Under the pieces are notes generated by a model. The model made no database searches. It worked only from the letters and a program-made list of their open reading frames with translations, and was not told the origin of the DNA. From assembly GCF_003324485.1 (NCBI RefSeq), contig NZ_QODK01000003.1, forward strand, positions 1 to 64,000: DNA of 64,000 nt. The letters run 5' to 3'. The position numbers were made by a program, and so were the translations under genes. The stretch comes from Cohaesibacter intestini (GTDB taxonomy: Bacteria; Pseudomonadota; Alphaproteobacteria; Rhizobiales; Cohaesibacteraceae). Positions 51,952-63,259 of the stretch are shown piece by piece (positions within the stretch are counted from its first letter, which is position 1; each line of letters opens with the position of its first letter).

Positions 51952-52302
51952 ATGCGGCATCTCCAGCACACCTTCATGGCGGCGCAATATTCCTTTGCGG
52001 GCTTCAGGCGGTTGCTGGAGGAAACGGCGGCGCAGGCAGAGATTATCTTCTTTGTTGGGCTTCTCGGTCTTTATGCGCTTGTCGGGGCCAGTCCGTTGCA
52101 GTTTGTCATTCTGAGCTTCCTGTTTCTCACCACGATCGCTCTGGAAGCGCTGAATACTGCCATTGAGGTGCTTGTGGATCACCTGACAAATGAATATGCG
52201 GAATTTGCCCGACAGGCCAAAGATCTAGGTTCCTTTGCCGTCTTTTGTAGCTTGACTATGATGAGCCTTTTCAGCCTTTATGTCCTATATCTGAATCTTT
52301 GA
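51952..52302 (+). CDS. dgkA: diacylglycerol kinase, DgkA type
   Basis: The 116-residue protein has three membrane helices and the DgkA signature EALNTAIEVLVDHLTNEYAE followed by ARQAKDLGS, close to the E. coli ELLNSAIE/AKDLGSAAV pattern with the catalytic Glu. It phosphorylates diacylglycerol to phosphatidic acid in the inner membrane. GAGGA lies upstream of ATG 51952. The next gene follows 16 bases later on the same strand. Confidence 0.9.
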   Translation: MRHLQHTFMAAQYSFAGFRRLLEETAAQAEIIFFVGLLGLYALVGASPLQFVILSFLFLTTIALEALNTAIEVLVDHLTNEYAEFARQAKDLGSFAVFCSLTMMSLFSLYVLYLNL

Positions 52303-52318
52303 GGACTGCTGCGCATCC

Positions 52319-52843
52319 ATGAGAAAATCAAACCCGCATGTCACTTCCACCCGCAATCATCTTTCCCCTCTTGTCCGGGCGCGAAAAGGTGCGCTGGGCG
52401 TTGCCTTGATGTTTGGCGCCTTTCTGGCCATTTTCGGACCCCGCTCTGAAGTCAGCGTCATGTTGCAAGCCATGATCCTTGCTGGTGGCTTTGTCTGTTT
52501 CGGATTGGGCTGGGCCGGTATCTCGCAGGCCTTGATGGGATGGTCGAAACAATATGACTACGATTTCGAGAAATGCGAAATCCGTCAGGTGTCCGGCACC
52601 ATTTTCGGACGCTCGCGTCCCTATGTCGTGCCCTTCATCCGCATTGAGGGCCTCGAAGTCCAACCGGGCAACATCACCGGTGAAGGGGCTTTGGAAGGCG
52701 AGGGGATGATTGAAGTCATCGCCCCTGACGGTCGTGCCTTCGTTCGCGCAGGTATGTTCGAGACCATGGAAGATGCTGAAGAAATGGCTGTAAAATTGCG
52801 TAGTGCAATCGTCGCTGCCAAGAAAGCAGTGGGGATTGAGTAA
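52319..52843 (+). CDS. small membrane protein with PH-like tail, 174 aa
   Basis: Two hydrophobic helices (about 24-42 and 48-70) are followed by a beta-rich cytoplasmic part (KQYDYDFEKCEIRQVSGTIF, then YVVPFIRIEGLEV) that looks like a bacterial PH-like domain. Function unknown. It follows dgkA closely and may be cotranscribed. Confidence 0.65.
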   Translation: MRKSNPHVTSTRNHLSPLVRARKGALGVALMFGAFLAIFGPRSEVSVMLQAMILAGGFVCFGLGWAGISQALMGWSKQYDYDFEKCEIRQVSGTIFGRSRPYVVPFIRIEGLEVQPGNITGEGALEGEGMIEVIAPDGRAFVRAGMFETMEDAEEMAVKLRSAIVAAKKAVGIE

Positions 52844-53026
52844 AATTACGGCAACCATTTGCATCAGGAATCATGCTGATGCATCTTTTGTCGAAAAAAA
52901 TTTGTAGAATTGGCGTCAGATTTGAGCCATCGCAATTGCCTTGCACCATGGAAGCATGTTTGATGGGGGCTAGTCTTAAGACTCTGCACCCTTCGGCTAA
53001 GATCTTCTAGCAAGGAACCCAGCTCC

Positions 53027-53806
53027 ATGACGATTAAAGTCACCGACCGGCAAATCGAGAAAGCCAAGGTCTTCCACTCCCTGCATGTCAAGGGGCGTCC
53101 CCTTGTCCTGTATAATATCTGGGATGCGGGTGGCGCCAAGGCCATTTCCGATTGCGACGAGAAAGCGGTTGGAACCGGGAGCGCATCAGTTGCAGCTGCC
53201 CATGGCTATGGTGATGGCGAGGAAATCCCGCTCGATCTGGTCATGACGATCGTCGAGCGCATTACCGCGACCGTCGATCTGCCAGTGACCATCGATTTTG
53301 AAGGGGCCTATGCTCAGACCCCGGAAGGGGTTGCGGAGAATGTCTTGCGTCTGGTTGCTGCCGGAGCCATCGGCTGCAATTTTGAGGACCAGATCATTGG
53401 CACCGAAGACCTCTATTCCATCGAGGAGCAGGCCGCACGCATTCGCGCCATCCGCGAAGCAACGGATGCTTTGGGGTTGCCCTTCTTCATCAATGCCCGC
53501 TCCGATATCTTTCTGCATGCCCATGATGACAACAAGCACAAGGACCTGATGAGTGAGACCAAGGAGCGCGCCATTGCCTATACCGAGGCTGGCGCTGATG
53601 GTTTCTTCGTGCCTTGGCTGCGCGACAGTGACCTGCTGGCTGAGTTGTGTAACGACCTGATTCTACCGGTCAACGCCTTCAAACGGCCGGGCATTGCCTC
53701 CAACAAGGATCTGGCCAAACTCGGTATCGCCCGCATCAGCTACGGACCGTCCCCTTACCGTGTGGCGATCGTCGATCTGATCCGGCGCATTCACGAAAAG
53801 GACTGA
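53027..53806 (+). CDS. isocitrate lyase/PEP mutase-superfamily enzyme
   Basis: The TIM-barrel pattern of the ICL/PEPM superfamily is clear: YNIWDAGGAKAI, PVTIDFEGAY with metal-side Asp and Glu, CNFEDQIIG and INARSDIF. The lyase active-site Cys motif (KKCGH-type) is missing from the expected loop, so it is not isocitrate or methylisocitrate lyase. A PEP mutase-like or oxaloacetate/carboxyphosphonate-type C-C or P-C reaction is possible. AAGGA lies nine bases before ATG 53027. A terminator follows. Confidence 0.8.
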   Translation: MTIKVTDRQIEKAKVFHSLHVKGRPLVLYNIWDAGGAKAISDCDEKAVGTGSASVAAAHGYGDGEEIPLDLVMTIVERITATVDLPVTIDFEGAYAQTPEGVAENVLRLVAAGAIGCNFEDQIIGTEDLYSIEEQAARIRAIREATDALGLPFFINARSDIFLHAHDDNKHKDLMSETKERAIAYTEAGADGFFVPWLRDSDLLAELCNDLILPVNAFKRPGIASNKDLAKLGIARISYGPSPYRVAIVDLIRRIHEKD

Positions 53807-53832
53807 ACGGCGTCTTTCCGTCACAACAAAAA

Positions 53833-53863
53833 AAAGCCCAATCCGCAAGGACCGGGCTTTTTT
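53833..53863. terminator. bidirectional terminator
   Basis: AAAGCCC-N14-GGGCTTT with A- and T-tracts on its outer sides sits between the convergent ICL-family and lipoprotein genes. Confidence 0.85.
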
Positions 53864-53881
53864 GATGCATGCAGAAGGCGA

Positions 53882-54514
53882 TCACTTTGATTGGCTGTCA
53901 AAACCGACAAGGACCTGCACATTGCGCTCGGACGGCGTCACGATGGCGATACCGCTGTCGACCTTGGCAAACAAAGCGGAACGGTCCGGCGTGTTCAGCG
54001 ACACCTTGATCTTATGCAGCTTGGAATAAAGGATATTGTCCTGCTGGCGCACAACAATGCGCAGCGGCAATTCGGCTACGGTTTTCTGGGTTGAACGCGG
54101 CCCGCCCAGAACGCGTCCGGCAACGCCGACCTTGATGAACATTTCCGCGCCCAACATGGCGCATTCGCGGGCCGTCTGGTTGATGACGCCTTGATAGATC
54201 AGATTCTGGTCTTTGCTGCCAACACCGCGCTTGTCGAACCGTTGGACCACATTGGTGTCCCCCAGAATGGACACCGAGGGGCAATAGCCGGCAAACTTTT
54301 TCGGATTGCTCAGCATCATCCGGGTTGTGTCGTCGACAATTGCGCCCGCATTGGCCGCTTCGGCCTGCGTCATCTCAACGCCATTGGCCGATGATGTTTT
54401 CTCGGCTTTGCTGCCAAAGGTCGGCAGGCTCACACCACTGGCACAACCCGCCAGCAGGAGACCCAGGGCGCTGACAGCACCAATTGCGCGAAGTTTGGAA
54501 AGGGACACCGGCAT
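53882..54514 (-). CDS. lipoprotein of unknown function, 210 aa
   Basis: A lipoprotein signal with lipobox LLAGC (Cys near residue 24) is followed by a beta-rich domain (LRIVVRQQDNILYS, then IAIVTPSERNVQVLVGFD). Four further Cys or conserved turn residues are not obvious. It should be anchored in the outer membrane or periplasmic face. ATG at 54514 is preferred over a TTG two codons upstream. Similar uncharacterised lipoproteins occur in many Rhizobiales; I do not recognise a role. Confidence 0.75.
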   Translation of the reverse strand: MPVSLSKLRAIGAVSALGLLLAGCASGVSLPTFGSKAEKTSSANGVEMTQAEAANAGAIVDDTTRMMLSNPKKFAGYCPSVSILGDTNVVQRFDKRGVGSKDQNLIYQGVINQTARECAMLGAEMFIKVGVAGRVLGGPRSTQKTVAELPLRIVVRQQDNILYSKLHKIKVSLNTPDRSALFAKVDSGIAIVTPSERNVQVLVGFDSQSK

Positions 54515-54848
54515 TCTCAACTCTTTCTATACTCAAAACCCTGAACTCCATAACAGGAGCCATGCAGACAAGGGCACGTGACGCATTCTTGACCCAGCGA
54601 AGGGAAATAGACAAGGTCACGCTGCCAATTCGGCCACTCTTTTAGCATAAAACTGGCAAAAGGCGATGCTTTAGACACATGTCAGCGCCATTTGTCTTTG
54701 TTGCTGACTTGACAGAAAGGGGCGCAATGCCCTTGTTATCCTCAAGGGTCAAATCAGCGAGGTTTGCGGAGCCAGTTTCCGATCCGGCCTCATCCGAAAA
54801 GAGCCAGCTCGTGCGGGTCAACCAACCGGGCGCAATAGGGAATCAGCA

Positions 54849-55856
54849 ATGACCGAGACAAAGCCACCACTTGATATCTATCTCTGTGCCCCGCGCGGAT
54901 TCTGTGCCGGGGTGGATCGGGCGATCCAGATTGTCGAGTTGGCCTTGGCAACCTATGGCGCGCCGGTCTATGTGCGCCACGAGATTGTCCATAACAAATT
55001 CGTCGTCGAAAGCCTCAAGGCCAAGGGTGCGGTCTTTGTCGAAGAACTGGACGAAGTGCCGGCAACCAAACAGCCCGTGATTTTCTCTGCTCACGGGGTG
55101 CCGAAATCCGTGCCGGAAAATGCCCGCGAGCTGAATTTCTTCTATCTCGATGCCACCTGCCCGCTGGTCTCCAAGGTACATAAGGAAGCGATGCTGCATG
55201 ACAAGCGCGGCCATGAAATCATCCTCATCGGCCATGAAGGCCATCCGGAGGTGATTGGTACCATGGGTCAGTTGGAAGAGGGCGTCGTCAAGCTGATCGA
55301 AACCGTCGAGGATGTCGCCGCCTTCGAGCCGCGCGACCCGAACAATCTGGCCTGGATCACCCAGACCACCCTTTCGGTTGATGATACCGCCGACATCATC
55401 GCGGCTCTCAAGGATCGGTTTCCCGCCATTACGGGACCGAACAAGAATGATATCTGCTATGCCACCACCAACCGGCAGGAAGCGGTCAAGATCGTTGCGC
55501 CGAAGGCCGACGTGATGATCGTTGTCGGTGCACCGAACAGCTCAAACTCCAAGCGCCTGCGCGAAGTGGGCGAACGGGCTGGCTGCCGCCAGTCACTCCT
55601 TTTGCAACGGGCCTCCGAGATCGACTGGGACAGTTTGGGGGCCATTTCTTCGGTGGCCATCACAGCGGGTGCTTCCGCTCCGGAAGTGCTGGTTGAAGAG
55701 GTGATTGAGGCCTTCCGCACCCGCTATGATGTGACCCTCGATGTTGTCGTCACGGCCAAGGAAGACATCATTTTCAATATCCCGCGTGAGTTGCGAGAAG
55801 CGGCCATTGCCGCCGGTGTGCTGGAAGAAGGACCAAAGGCGGTTGCGGTCAACTGA
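54849..55856 (+). CDS. ispH: 4-hydroxy-3-methylbut-2-enyl diphosphate reductase
   Basis: The 335-residue protein shows the IspH signatures: the first cluster Cys in [13 protein letters not shown], then DATCPLV (second Cys), the HxxH-type [11 protein letters not shown], and the third cluster Cys in [13 protein letters not shown]. It makes IPP and DMAPP in the last step of the MEP pathway with a 4Fe-4S cluster. AGGG lies nine bases before ATG 54849. thrB follows 77 bases later, a conserved alphaproteobacterial pair. Confidence 0.97.
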   Translation: MTETKPPLDIYLCAPRGFCAGVDRAIQIVELALATYGAPVYVRHEIVHNKFVVESLKAKGAVFVEELDEVPATKQPVIFSAHGVPKSVPENARELNFFYLDATCPLVSKVHKEAMLHDKRGHEIILIGHEGHPEVIGTMGQLEEGVVKLIETVEDVAAFEPRDPNNLAWITQTTLSVDDTADIIAALKDRFPAITGPNKNDICYATTNRQEAVKIVAPKADVMIVVGAPNSSNSKRLREVGERAGCRQSLLLQRASEIDWDSLGAISSVAITAGASAPEVLVEEVIEAFRTRYDVTLDVVVTAKEDIIFNIPRELREAAIAAGVLEEGPKAVAVN

Positions 55857-55933
55857 CCGGGCCACCATGCCATTGGAACCGAGGCACACGATCAAGACAA
55901 CAAGACAGACAAGAAGAAAGAAAGGGACTGCGC

Positions 55934-56899
55934 ATGGCGGTCTATACTGAAGTCAGCGACGAAGAACTCGATGCTTTCGTTAACAGCTACGATATTGGCG
56001 CGCTGACCTCCTACAAGGGCATCGCCGAAGGTGTCGAAAATTCCAACTTTCTCGTTCAGACCGAAACCGGTCGCTATATCCTTACGCTCTACGAAAAGCG
56101 GGTCAATCCCAATGATCTGCCTTTCTTTCTGGGGTTGAAGGAGCATCTGTCCGAGCATGGCATCAATTGCCCGACACCTTTGCGCAACCGACAGGGCAAG
56201 AGCCTTGGCCATCTGGCCGGGCGCCCTGCAGCCATGGTCACCTTCCTTGATGGCATGTGGGTGCGTCGCCCCAATGTCGATCACTGCGAACAGCTGGGTG
56301 TCGCGATCGCCAACATGCATGCGGCAGCGGCCGATTTTGAATTGACCCGCGAAAATGCCCTGTCGGTTTCCGGCTGGCGTCCGCTTTTTGCCATGTGTGC
56401 CGACCGCGCCGACTCGGTGGAAGCCGGGCTGAAGGCCGAAATCGCTGCAGAGCTCGACTTCTTTGAAGCCAACTGGCCGACCGATCTGCCCAAGGGCGTG
56501 ATCCATGCGGATCTGTTCCCGGACAATGTGTTCTTCCTGCGCAATCAGCTCTCAGGCCTGATCGACTTCTATTTTGCCTGCAATGATCTGCTGGCCTATG
56601 ATCTGGCCATTTGCATCAATGCTTGGTGCTTCGAGCCTGACGACATGTTCAATGTCACCAAGACCCGAGCCCTTTTGAAAGGCTACCAGTCGGTGCGCCC
56701 CCTGACCGAGGCGGAGCATAAGGCAATTCCGCTGCTCGCCCGTGGTGCGGCTCTGCGTTTTCTGCTGACCCGGCTTTATGACTGGCTGACCGTACCGGAA
56801 GGTGCTCTGGTTGTGCCGAAGGATCCGCTGGAATATCTCAAGAAGCTGCGCTTCCATCGCTCGATCCGGTCGTCCGCCGATTATGGCATCGGGATCTGA
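55934..56899 (+). CDS. thrB: homoserine kinase (APH-like type)
   Basis: The 321-residue protein has the phosphotransferase fold of the alphaproteobacterial Thr[13 protein letters not shown], the ATP-site region [17 protein letters not shown], the catalytic loop [14 protein letters not shown] with Asp and Asn, and IDFYFACND with the metal Asp. It phosphorylates homoserine in threonine synthesis. It follows ispH in the same direction and is probably cotranscribed with it. Confidence 0.95.
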   Translation: MAVYTEVSDEELDAFVNSYDIGALTSYKGIAEGVENSNFLVQTETGRYILTLYEKRVNPNDLPFFLGLKEHLSEHGINCPTPLRNRQGKSLGHLAGRPAAMVTFLDGMWVRRPNVDHCEQLGVAIANMHAAAADFELTRENALSVSGWRPLFAMCADRADSVEAGLKAEIAAELDFFEANWPTDLPKGVIHADLFPDNVFFLRNQLSGLIDFYFACNDLLAYDLAICINAWCFEPDDMFNVTKTRALLKGYQSVRPLTEAEHKAIPLLARGAALRFLLTRLYDWLTVPEGALVVPKDPLEYLKKLRFHRSIRSSADYGIGI

Positions 56900-57087
56900 G
56901 CAAAGCGGCAAGCCCGATATCATCAAGAGGGTATGATCAACATGGCGTGATCATGCCCGCTCTTGTCTCGTGCGGCCTTGGCACGATATAGAGGAGGGGA
57001 GGACGTTCCCCTATCTTTATCAAGCCGCTCTGCCTGCGCCTTTGGAGCGGGTCGAGACGGAAGCAGACAGGCAAAGGGACTGAAGCG

Positions 57088-57732
57088 ATGAGCAGTTGTG
57101 GCACCGGCACCAAAGCCAAGGATGATCCATTCCTCTTTCGCAATCATTTCCCGCTGCCGGTGCGTGTCATGGTCGGTTTGTTCGGCCTTGTTCTTTGGCT
57201 TCTGCCCTATTCCCTGCTGATTGCCCCGCAATGGAACCATTTCAGCTGGTTGTTGATCCCCTTTGGCCTGATCGGTGTGGCCGGGGCTGTCGGAGGCGGC
57301 TTGTTCATTGTCTCGTCACTGATTGGCGAAGCACGCGAAACCCGCCTTGATCTGGTCTGCCAACAACTGGTTCAGACCTCGCGGGACTGGCTGCTGAGGC
57401 GCCATGAGGAACGGGTGCCATTCGCCGATATTTCGATCATCGAGCTGCGTAAACCGGCTTGGGCAAGAGACGAAGAAATCTTTTCCATTCACGCCATGCG
57501 GGACGACGGCACCATGTTGCCCGCCTTCGGGGCCTTTCCCTCCCAGCAGGAAGCCGAAAAGATCACCACCCTGATGGGGCATCGTCCCAACGGCCTGTCA
57601 GCGCTAGATCAGAACTGGACCAAGGCCGAGTTGGCGGCACTCAAGCGCTCGATGGAAGCACAGACCGCTCGATCCTCTTGTGGCACCTGTTCGCCCGGCG
57701 GCATGCCCAAAGACGGCCCTTTGCTGCATTAG
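57088..57732 (+). CDS. membrane protein with PH-like domain, 214 aa
   Basis: Two transmembrane helices (about 25-45 and 52-75, VGLFGLVLWLLPYSLLIAPQ and WLLIPFGLIGVAGAVGGGLF) are followed by a soluble domain resembling a PH-like fold (VPFADISIIELRKPAW). The C-terminus is Cys-containing (SSCGTCSPGG), as is the start (MSSCGTG). Function unknown. Confidence 0.65.
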   Translation: MSSCGTGTKAKDDPFLFRNHFPLPVRVMVGLFGLVLWLLPYSLLIAPQWNHFSWLLIPFGLIGVAGAVGGGLFIVSSLIGEARETRLDLVCQQLVQTSRDWLLRRHEERVPFADISIIELRKPAWARDEEIFSIHAMRDDGTMLPAFGAFPSQQEAEKITTLMGHRPNGLSALDQNWTKAELAALKRSMEAQTARSSCGTCSPGGMPKDGPLLH

Positions 57733-57762
57733 GCCCGCGGCCAAGCCGACGCAGGGCAGGCC

Positions 57763-58182
57763 TTATTCCGGCAAAGCATCAAAACAACGAACCGTGTCGC
57801 GTTTCTCGCTCCAGTCTGGGCGCGACGCAACAAAGATCTGTGCATCGGGAGCGCGCGTGATCGGGGTGTCGAGGCTGCCTGCAGGTATCTGCCACTGCCC
57901 GATCGCCTCGTGGAAATGCGGTAGAGGGGATCCACAGCAAGAACAGAAACTGCGCGCATTGTTGCTGTCCGGCAGCTGATAGCTTTTCACATGCTCCTGA
58001 CCCGAAAGCCAATCAACGGCTCCATCCTTGATGAAAAGATTGGCGCCGTGGGCTGAGCCACTGGCCTTCTGGCATCGATGGCAGTGGCAGAGATAAAAGC
58101 CTGCAATCGTCCCGCTGACGCCAAAGGCAACTGCTCCGCACAGACATGTCCCTGAAAGACGTTCCCTTTGATCCTCTTTCAT
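57763..58182 (-). CDS. GFA-family (CENP-V-like) zinc protein
   Basis: The zinc-binding cysteines of the GFA fold are visible: SGTCLCGAVAF, LCHCHRCQKASG and SFCSCCGSPL. The family includes glutathione-dependent formaldehyde-activating proteins, but most members have unknown substrates. I chose ATG at 58182 with GGGAGG eight bases upstream over ATG 58197. It is on the same strand as the IalB-family gene; a terminator separates them. Confidence 0.85.
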   Translation of the reverse strand: MKEDQRERLSGTCLCGAVAFGVSGTIAGFYLCHCHRCQKASGSAHGANLFIKDGAVDWLSGQEHVKSYQLPDSNNARSFCSCCGSPLPHFHEAIGQWQIPAGSLDTPITRAPDAQIFVASRPDWSEKRDTVRCFDALPE

Positions 58183-58206
58183 GACGGTTCCTCCCATGGT
58201 CAAATG

Positions 58207-58229
58207 AAAAAGGCCTCACAGGGAGGCCT
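58207..58229 (-). terminator. terminator of the IalB-family gene
   Basis: AGGCCTC-N5-GAGGCCT, with a T-run on the minus strand, 30 bases past the IalB-family stop. Confidence 0.85.
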
Positions 58230-58260
58230 CTTAAAGTGATGCGTCAAACAGCTTTGAATA

Positions 58261-58824
58261 TCATTTCAACTGGCTGAACCCGGCCTGAAAGCCATTCAGG
58301 TCAATCGGGATTCCGATGCCTTCTTCCGGGGTCTGGAAAACAATGAAGGTGGCTGTCTTGCCCTGTCCGAGCAGGGAAACCAGCTTGTCATCCATGATGA
58401 CCTCAGCGATGCAGCCCTGCGGCAGACAACGAACGAAGCCCGCGCGGCCCACATCGGTTGCGTCCACCTTCAGGCCCAAACCATGCGGCAGCAATACGCC
58501 CAGAGGGGTGAGAACCCGCAGGATCCGTGCTGATTTGTCAGCGGTTTTCAATACGATCACCGTCAGACCGACATTGTCGCGATCCGATGCGGTCACATAT
58601 TGCATCAAGGCACATTGCTCGGAAGGGGCACCCGGAGGGGTGTCGCAGCGGATTTCCCAATCACCATGAACCGAGCGCACAGCCCCCTGTGCCTCAGCCG
58701 GACCGACCGACAGACCGGAAGCGGCAATTGCCGCCAGACAGGTTACAAGGGCCATCGACAGGCCAAACGGTGCCCGGAGCACCTGCTTGATCGAGGTTAG
58801 AAAAGGCTCGCGCTTGGATCTCAT
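58261..58824 (-). CDS. invasion-associated locus B (IalB) family protein
   Basis: A signal peptide (to about residue 45, VGPAEAQ) is followed by the IalB fold: VHGDWEIRCDTPPG, QCALMQYV and GRAGFVRCLPQGCIAEVIMDD with paired cysteines. The family is named for a Bartonella invasion locus but is common in free-living Rhizobiales, where it is periplasmic and uncharacterised. It has normal length (187). Its promoter faces the cox operon promoter region. Confidence 0.85.
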   Translation of the reverse strand: MRSKREPFLTSIKQVLRAPFGLSMALVTCLAAIAASGLSVGPAEAQGAVRSVHGDWEIRCDTPPGAPSEQCALMQYVTASDRDNVGLTVIVLKTADKSARILRVLTPLGVLLPHGLGLKVDATDVGRAGFVRCLPQGCIAEVIMDDKLVSLLGQGKTATFIVFQTPEEGIGIPIDLNGFQAGFSQLK

Positions 58825-59331
58825 AGGGAACGCACCATGAAGTTTTGCCCAACGATGGGCCGTGAAACAGCTGTATCAGACTAATTGCCTGATTCGTCAA
58901 AGCGATGCTGCAATTTTGCGTGGAGCCGCCTCTCTAACCCCCAATTATGGCAAGAAAACATTGGGGATAATGATAATTTAGGTTCACAAATAGGGGAAAA
59001 CCCGGATAGGAAGTTCGTGGAATTCATTAATGATCATTGGGAAGTGTGTCATGTTGTCGCACTAATTTCCTATCTCTAGAGGTTGCGACAGACGGTCGCA
59101 TGTGCCTCTATAGATATAATTTGATCTGGATCAATAGGGTGGTCCGAACAAAGACCGGAAACCGGATATCGGCTGAGCTGGATCTGGAAAACACCAAGCG
59201 GTTGCTTCAGTCACCCGACGCAGAACACTAACGCAAGACTTGACCGGACCTGCCCATGAAAGTGCGGGTCTATGTCGGGATCGCAAGATCTTCGCAGTGA
59301 CCAAAGCGAAGCAAAAGGGAGGATCAAGGAC
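58825..59331. promoter_or_regulatory. IalB/cox divergent promoter region
   Basis: This 507-base region has no gene. It holds the inverted repeat CCCCAAT-N14-ATTGGGG (58939-58966), a perfect -10 hexamer TATAAT (59115-59120) and, directly after it, a perfect FNR-type box. No good -35 is found at normal spacing. Confidence 0.5.
59121..59134 (+). promoter_or_regulatory. perfect FNR-type box of the cox operon
   Basis: TTGAT-CTGG-ATCAA begins one base after a TATAAT -10 hexamer, so it would cover the transcription start near 59,127. This position fits repression of the aa3 oxidase genes at low oxygen by an FNR/FixK-type regulator. Confidence 0.65.
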
Positions 59332-60252
59332 GTGTTGATCGCCAAACGTCTTACCAAGGCCAACAAGATGGCATGCCAGCTTGGCCAAAAAATCGGTCTG
59401 AATGCAATGGCTGCCATCATGGCGCTGGTTGCTGCATTGCAGTTCGGCAGCAACCGTGCCCAGGCGGCTCAGCCGACCCCATGGGGCATCAATCTGCAAG
59501 AGTCTGCGTCCACCGTGATGGACGACATCCACTGGTTCGGCAATTTTACATTCTGGATCATCGGCGTGATTGTCGTCTTTGTGGCAGCTTTGTTGGCCAT
59601 CGTCCTGCTGCGCTTCAATACCAAGGCCAATCCGACCCCGTCCAAGACTTCGCATCACACCTTGATCGAAGTGGTCTGGACCGTGGTGCCGATCCTGATC
59701 CTGCTGGTACTGGCAGTCCCATCCTTCCGCCTGCTGTATAAGCAGATGGAAATTCCGGCCGCCGACCTCACCGTCAAGGTAACCGGTTACCAGTGGTACT
59801 GGGGCTATGAATATCCGGACAGCGAGGCTGTTTCCTTCGACTCGATCATGCTCAATGACGAGGAGCGTGCCGAAAAAGGCACCAGCGAGCCGCGCCTTCT
59901 GGCCGTCGACAATGAGATGGTCGTGCCAGTCGGCAAGATCGTTCGCCTTCAGATCACCTCCGCTGATGTGATCCATTCCTACGCCATGCCTGCGTTCGGT
60001 GTGAAAATGGACGCCGTGCCGGGGCGCTTGAACGAATCCTGGTTCAAAGCCGACCGGGAAGGCATCTATTACGGCCAGTGTTCGGAACTGTGCGGCAAGG
60101 ACCACGCTTTCATGCCACTGGCTGTGCGCGTTGTCTCCCAGGAACAATATGACGCCTGGTTGGCTGCCGCCGCTGACGATGTTGAAGAAGCCAACAAGAC
60201 GCTTCGGGCATCGCTCTCCACCCAATCCAATCTGAAACTCGCCGCGCAGTAA
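59332..60252 (+). CDS. coxB: cytochrome c oxidase subunit II (aa3)
   Basis: A signal/anchor stretch and two transmembrane helices lead to the periplasmic cupredoxin domain. The CuA ligands are intact in CSELCGKDHAFMP (Cys, Cys, His, Met) with the upstream His in SADVIHSYAMP, and the electron-entry aromatic run is QWYWGYEYP. It accepts electrons from cytochrome c. I chose GTG at 59332 with GGGAGG nine bases upstream; a start at 59272 or ATG 59368 is possible. First gene of the cox operon. Confidence 0.95.
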   Translation: MLIAKRLTKANKMACQLGQKIGLNAMAAIMALVAALQFGSNRAQAAQPTPWGINLQESASTVMDDIHWFGNFTFWIIGVIVVFVAALLAIVLLRFNTKANPTPSKTSHHTLIEVVWTVVPILILLVLAVPSFRLLYKQMEIPAADLTVKVTGYQWYWGYEYPDSEAVSFDSIMLNDEERAEKGTSEPRLLAVDNEMVVPVGKIVRLQITSADVIHSYAMPAFGVKMDAVPGRLNESWFKADREGIYYGQCSELCGKDHAFMPLAVRVVSQEQYDAWLAAAADDVEEANKTLRASLSTQSNLKLAAQ

Positions 60253-61884
<1,632 letters not shown>

Positions 61885-61915
61885 GAGCCGCTTGTTCAAC
61901 TGGCTCGATACGATC

Positions 61916-61938
61916 AGGGATCGCCACTGGCGGTCCCT
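61916..61938 (+). other. hairpin between coxA and ctaB
   Basis: AGGGATCGC-CACTG-GCGGTCCCT pairs fully with one G-U pair and has no T-run. It probably stabilises or separates the coxBA message from the assembly genes. Confidence 0.5.
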
Positions 61939-62019
61939 CCGAATCCCGAAACAATATGCCCGGATCACGCGGTCCAACGGCACACCAGTCGGGGTTCTAT
62001 TCAAGGGAGTTTGAAGACC

Positions 62020-62985
62020 ATGACCATTGTTGACCAGACCAATGACACCGCAGCCCTTGGGGCAACTGACCTTGCGCGCGCCGATTTCGGTGGAGCGGAA
62101 GTGCGCGATTATATCGCGCTGTTGAAACCGCGCGTCATGTCTCTGGTGGTCTTCACGGCCTTTGTCGGGCTGGCCATCGCGCCGGGCCATCTCCATCCGC
62201 TCGAAGCTTTCATTGCCATTGCCTGCATTGCCATTGGCGGCGGTGCCTCTGGCGCGCTTAACATGTGGTATGATGCCGATATCGACCGCATCATGAAGCG
62301 CACCGCCAATCGCCCGATCCCCGCTGGCCGCATCACGCCGGGCGAAGCGCTGAGCTTTGGCCTGACCCTGTCTGTCGCCTCGACCCTGATGCTCGGTCTG
62401 CTGGTCAACTGGCTGGCGGCGGGCCTGCTGGCCTTCACCATCTTTTTCTATGCCGTTGTCTATACCATGTGGCTGAAGCGCTCCACACCGCAGAATATCG
62501 TGATTGGTGGTGCAGCTGGTGCTTTCCCTCCGATGATCGGCTGGGCCGCGGTCACGGGGTCAGTGACGCTGGAATCCATCACTCTGTTCCTGATCATCTT
62601 CATGTGGACGCCGCCCCATTTCTGGGCCTTGGCGCTGATCAAGAATGACGATTACAAGAATGCTGGCGTGCCGATGCTGCCAGTGGTGGCAGGCGAAGCG
62701 GTGACCCGCTCGCAGATCCTGCTTTATTCGCTGGTGGTGGCACCGCTTGGCATGGTGCCTGCCGCTCTAGGCTTTGCCGGCCTGACCTATGCCATCCTGT
62801 CGGGCGTGCTCGGGGCCTTGTTCCTCGTGGCTGCCTTGCGGGTTTATCGCAACCGGGAAGGGGCGCTGGCGCGCAAGTCCGCTGGCCAGATGTTCGCCTT
62901 CTCCATCCTGTATTTGTTTGCGCTCTACGCCACCTTGCTGGCTGAGCATTTGCTGGGACTGTCCATGCTGCCTGCGCTGCTCTAG
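62020..62985 (+). CDS. ctaB: protoheme IX farnesyltransferase (heme o synthase)
   Basis: The UbiA-type prenyltransferase has about seven to eight helices. The first Asp-rich motif is [15 protein letters not shown] (near 85) and the second lies around [14 protein letters not shown]. It farnesylates heme b to heme o, the precursor of heme a for CoxA. I chose ATG at 62020 with GGGAG upstream over TTG 62011. It is in the cox operon. Confidence 0.95.
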   Translation: MTIVDQTNDTAALGATDLARADFGGAEVRDYIALLKPRVMSLVVFTAFVGLAIAPGHLHPLEAFIAIACIAIGGGASGALNMWYDADIDRIMKRTANRPIPAGRITPGEALSFGLTLSVASTLMLGLLVNWLAAGLLAFTIFFYAVVYTMWLKRSTPQNIVIGGAAGAFPPMIGWAAVTGSVTLESITLFLIIFMWTPPHFWALALIKNDDYKNAGVPMLPVVAGEAVTRSQILLYSLVVAPLGMVPAALGFAGLTYAILSGVLGALFLVAALRVYRNREGALARKSAGQMFAFSILYLFALYATLLAEHLLGLSMLPALL

Positions 62986-63024
62986 CGCGACAGCGAGACA
63001 TTCATCCCGATAAGGAGATCTGAC

Positions 63025-63186
63025 ATGACCGAGATCGTTGAAACAATCCATCTGACCGAAGATCAGAAGAAACGCCGCAACAAGCGTTCCCTTGCAATTG
63101 CCCTGAGTCTGGGCGCGCTTGTGGTGCTGTTCTACTCCATCACGCTGGTCAAAATGGGCGCTGAGGTGCTGAACCGCCCGATGTAG
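63025..63186 (+). CDS. small CoxF-like membrane protein, 53 aa
   Basis: A strong TAAGGAG precedes ATG 63025. The product has a charged N-terminus (TEDQKKRRNKRS), one transmembrane helix (IALSLGALVVLFYSITLVKM) and a short end. Its place between ctaB and ctaG is where alphaproteobacterial cox operons carry the small CoxF-type protein (an oxidase assembly or accessory factor). It is too short for many gene callers. Confidence 0.8.
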   Translation: MTEIVETIHLTEDQKKRRNKRSLAIALSLGALVVLFYSITLVKMGAEVLNRPM

Positions 63187-63259
63187 CTGGGCGCCTTGAG
63201 GTCAGGAAACATCCCATAAACAAGATCGACGGTAACAAGCAAGATCAGCGGTAACACGA

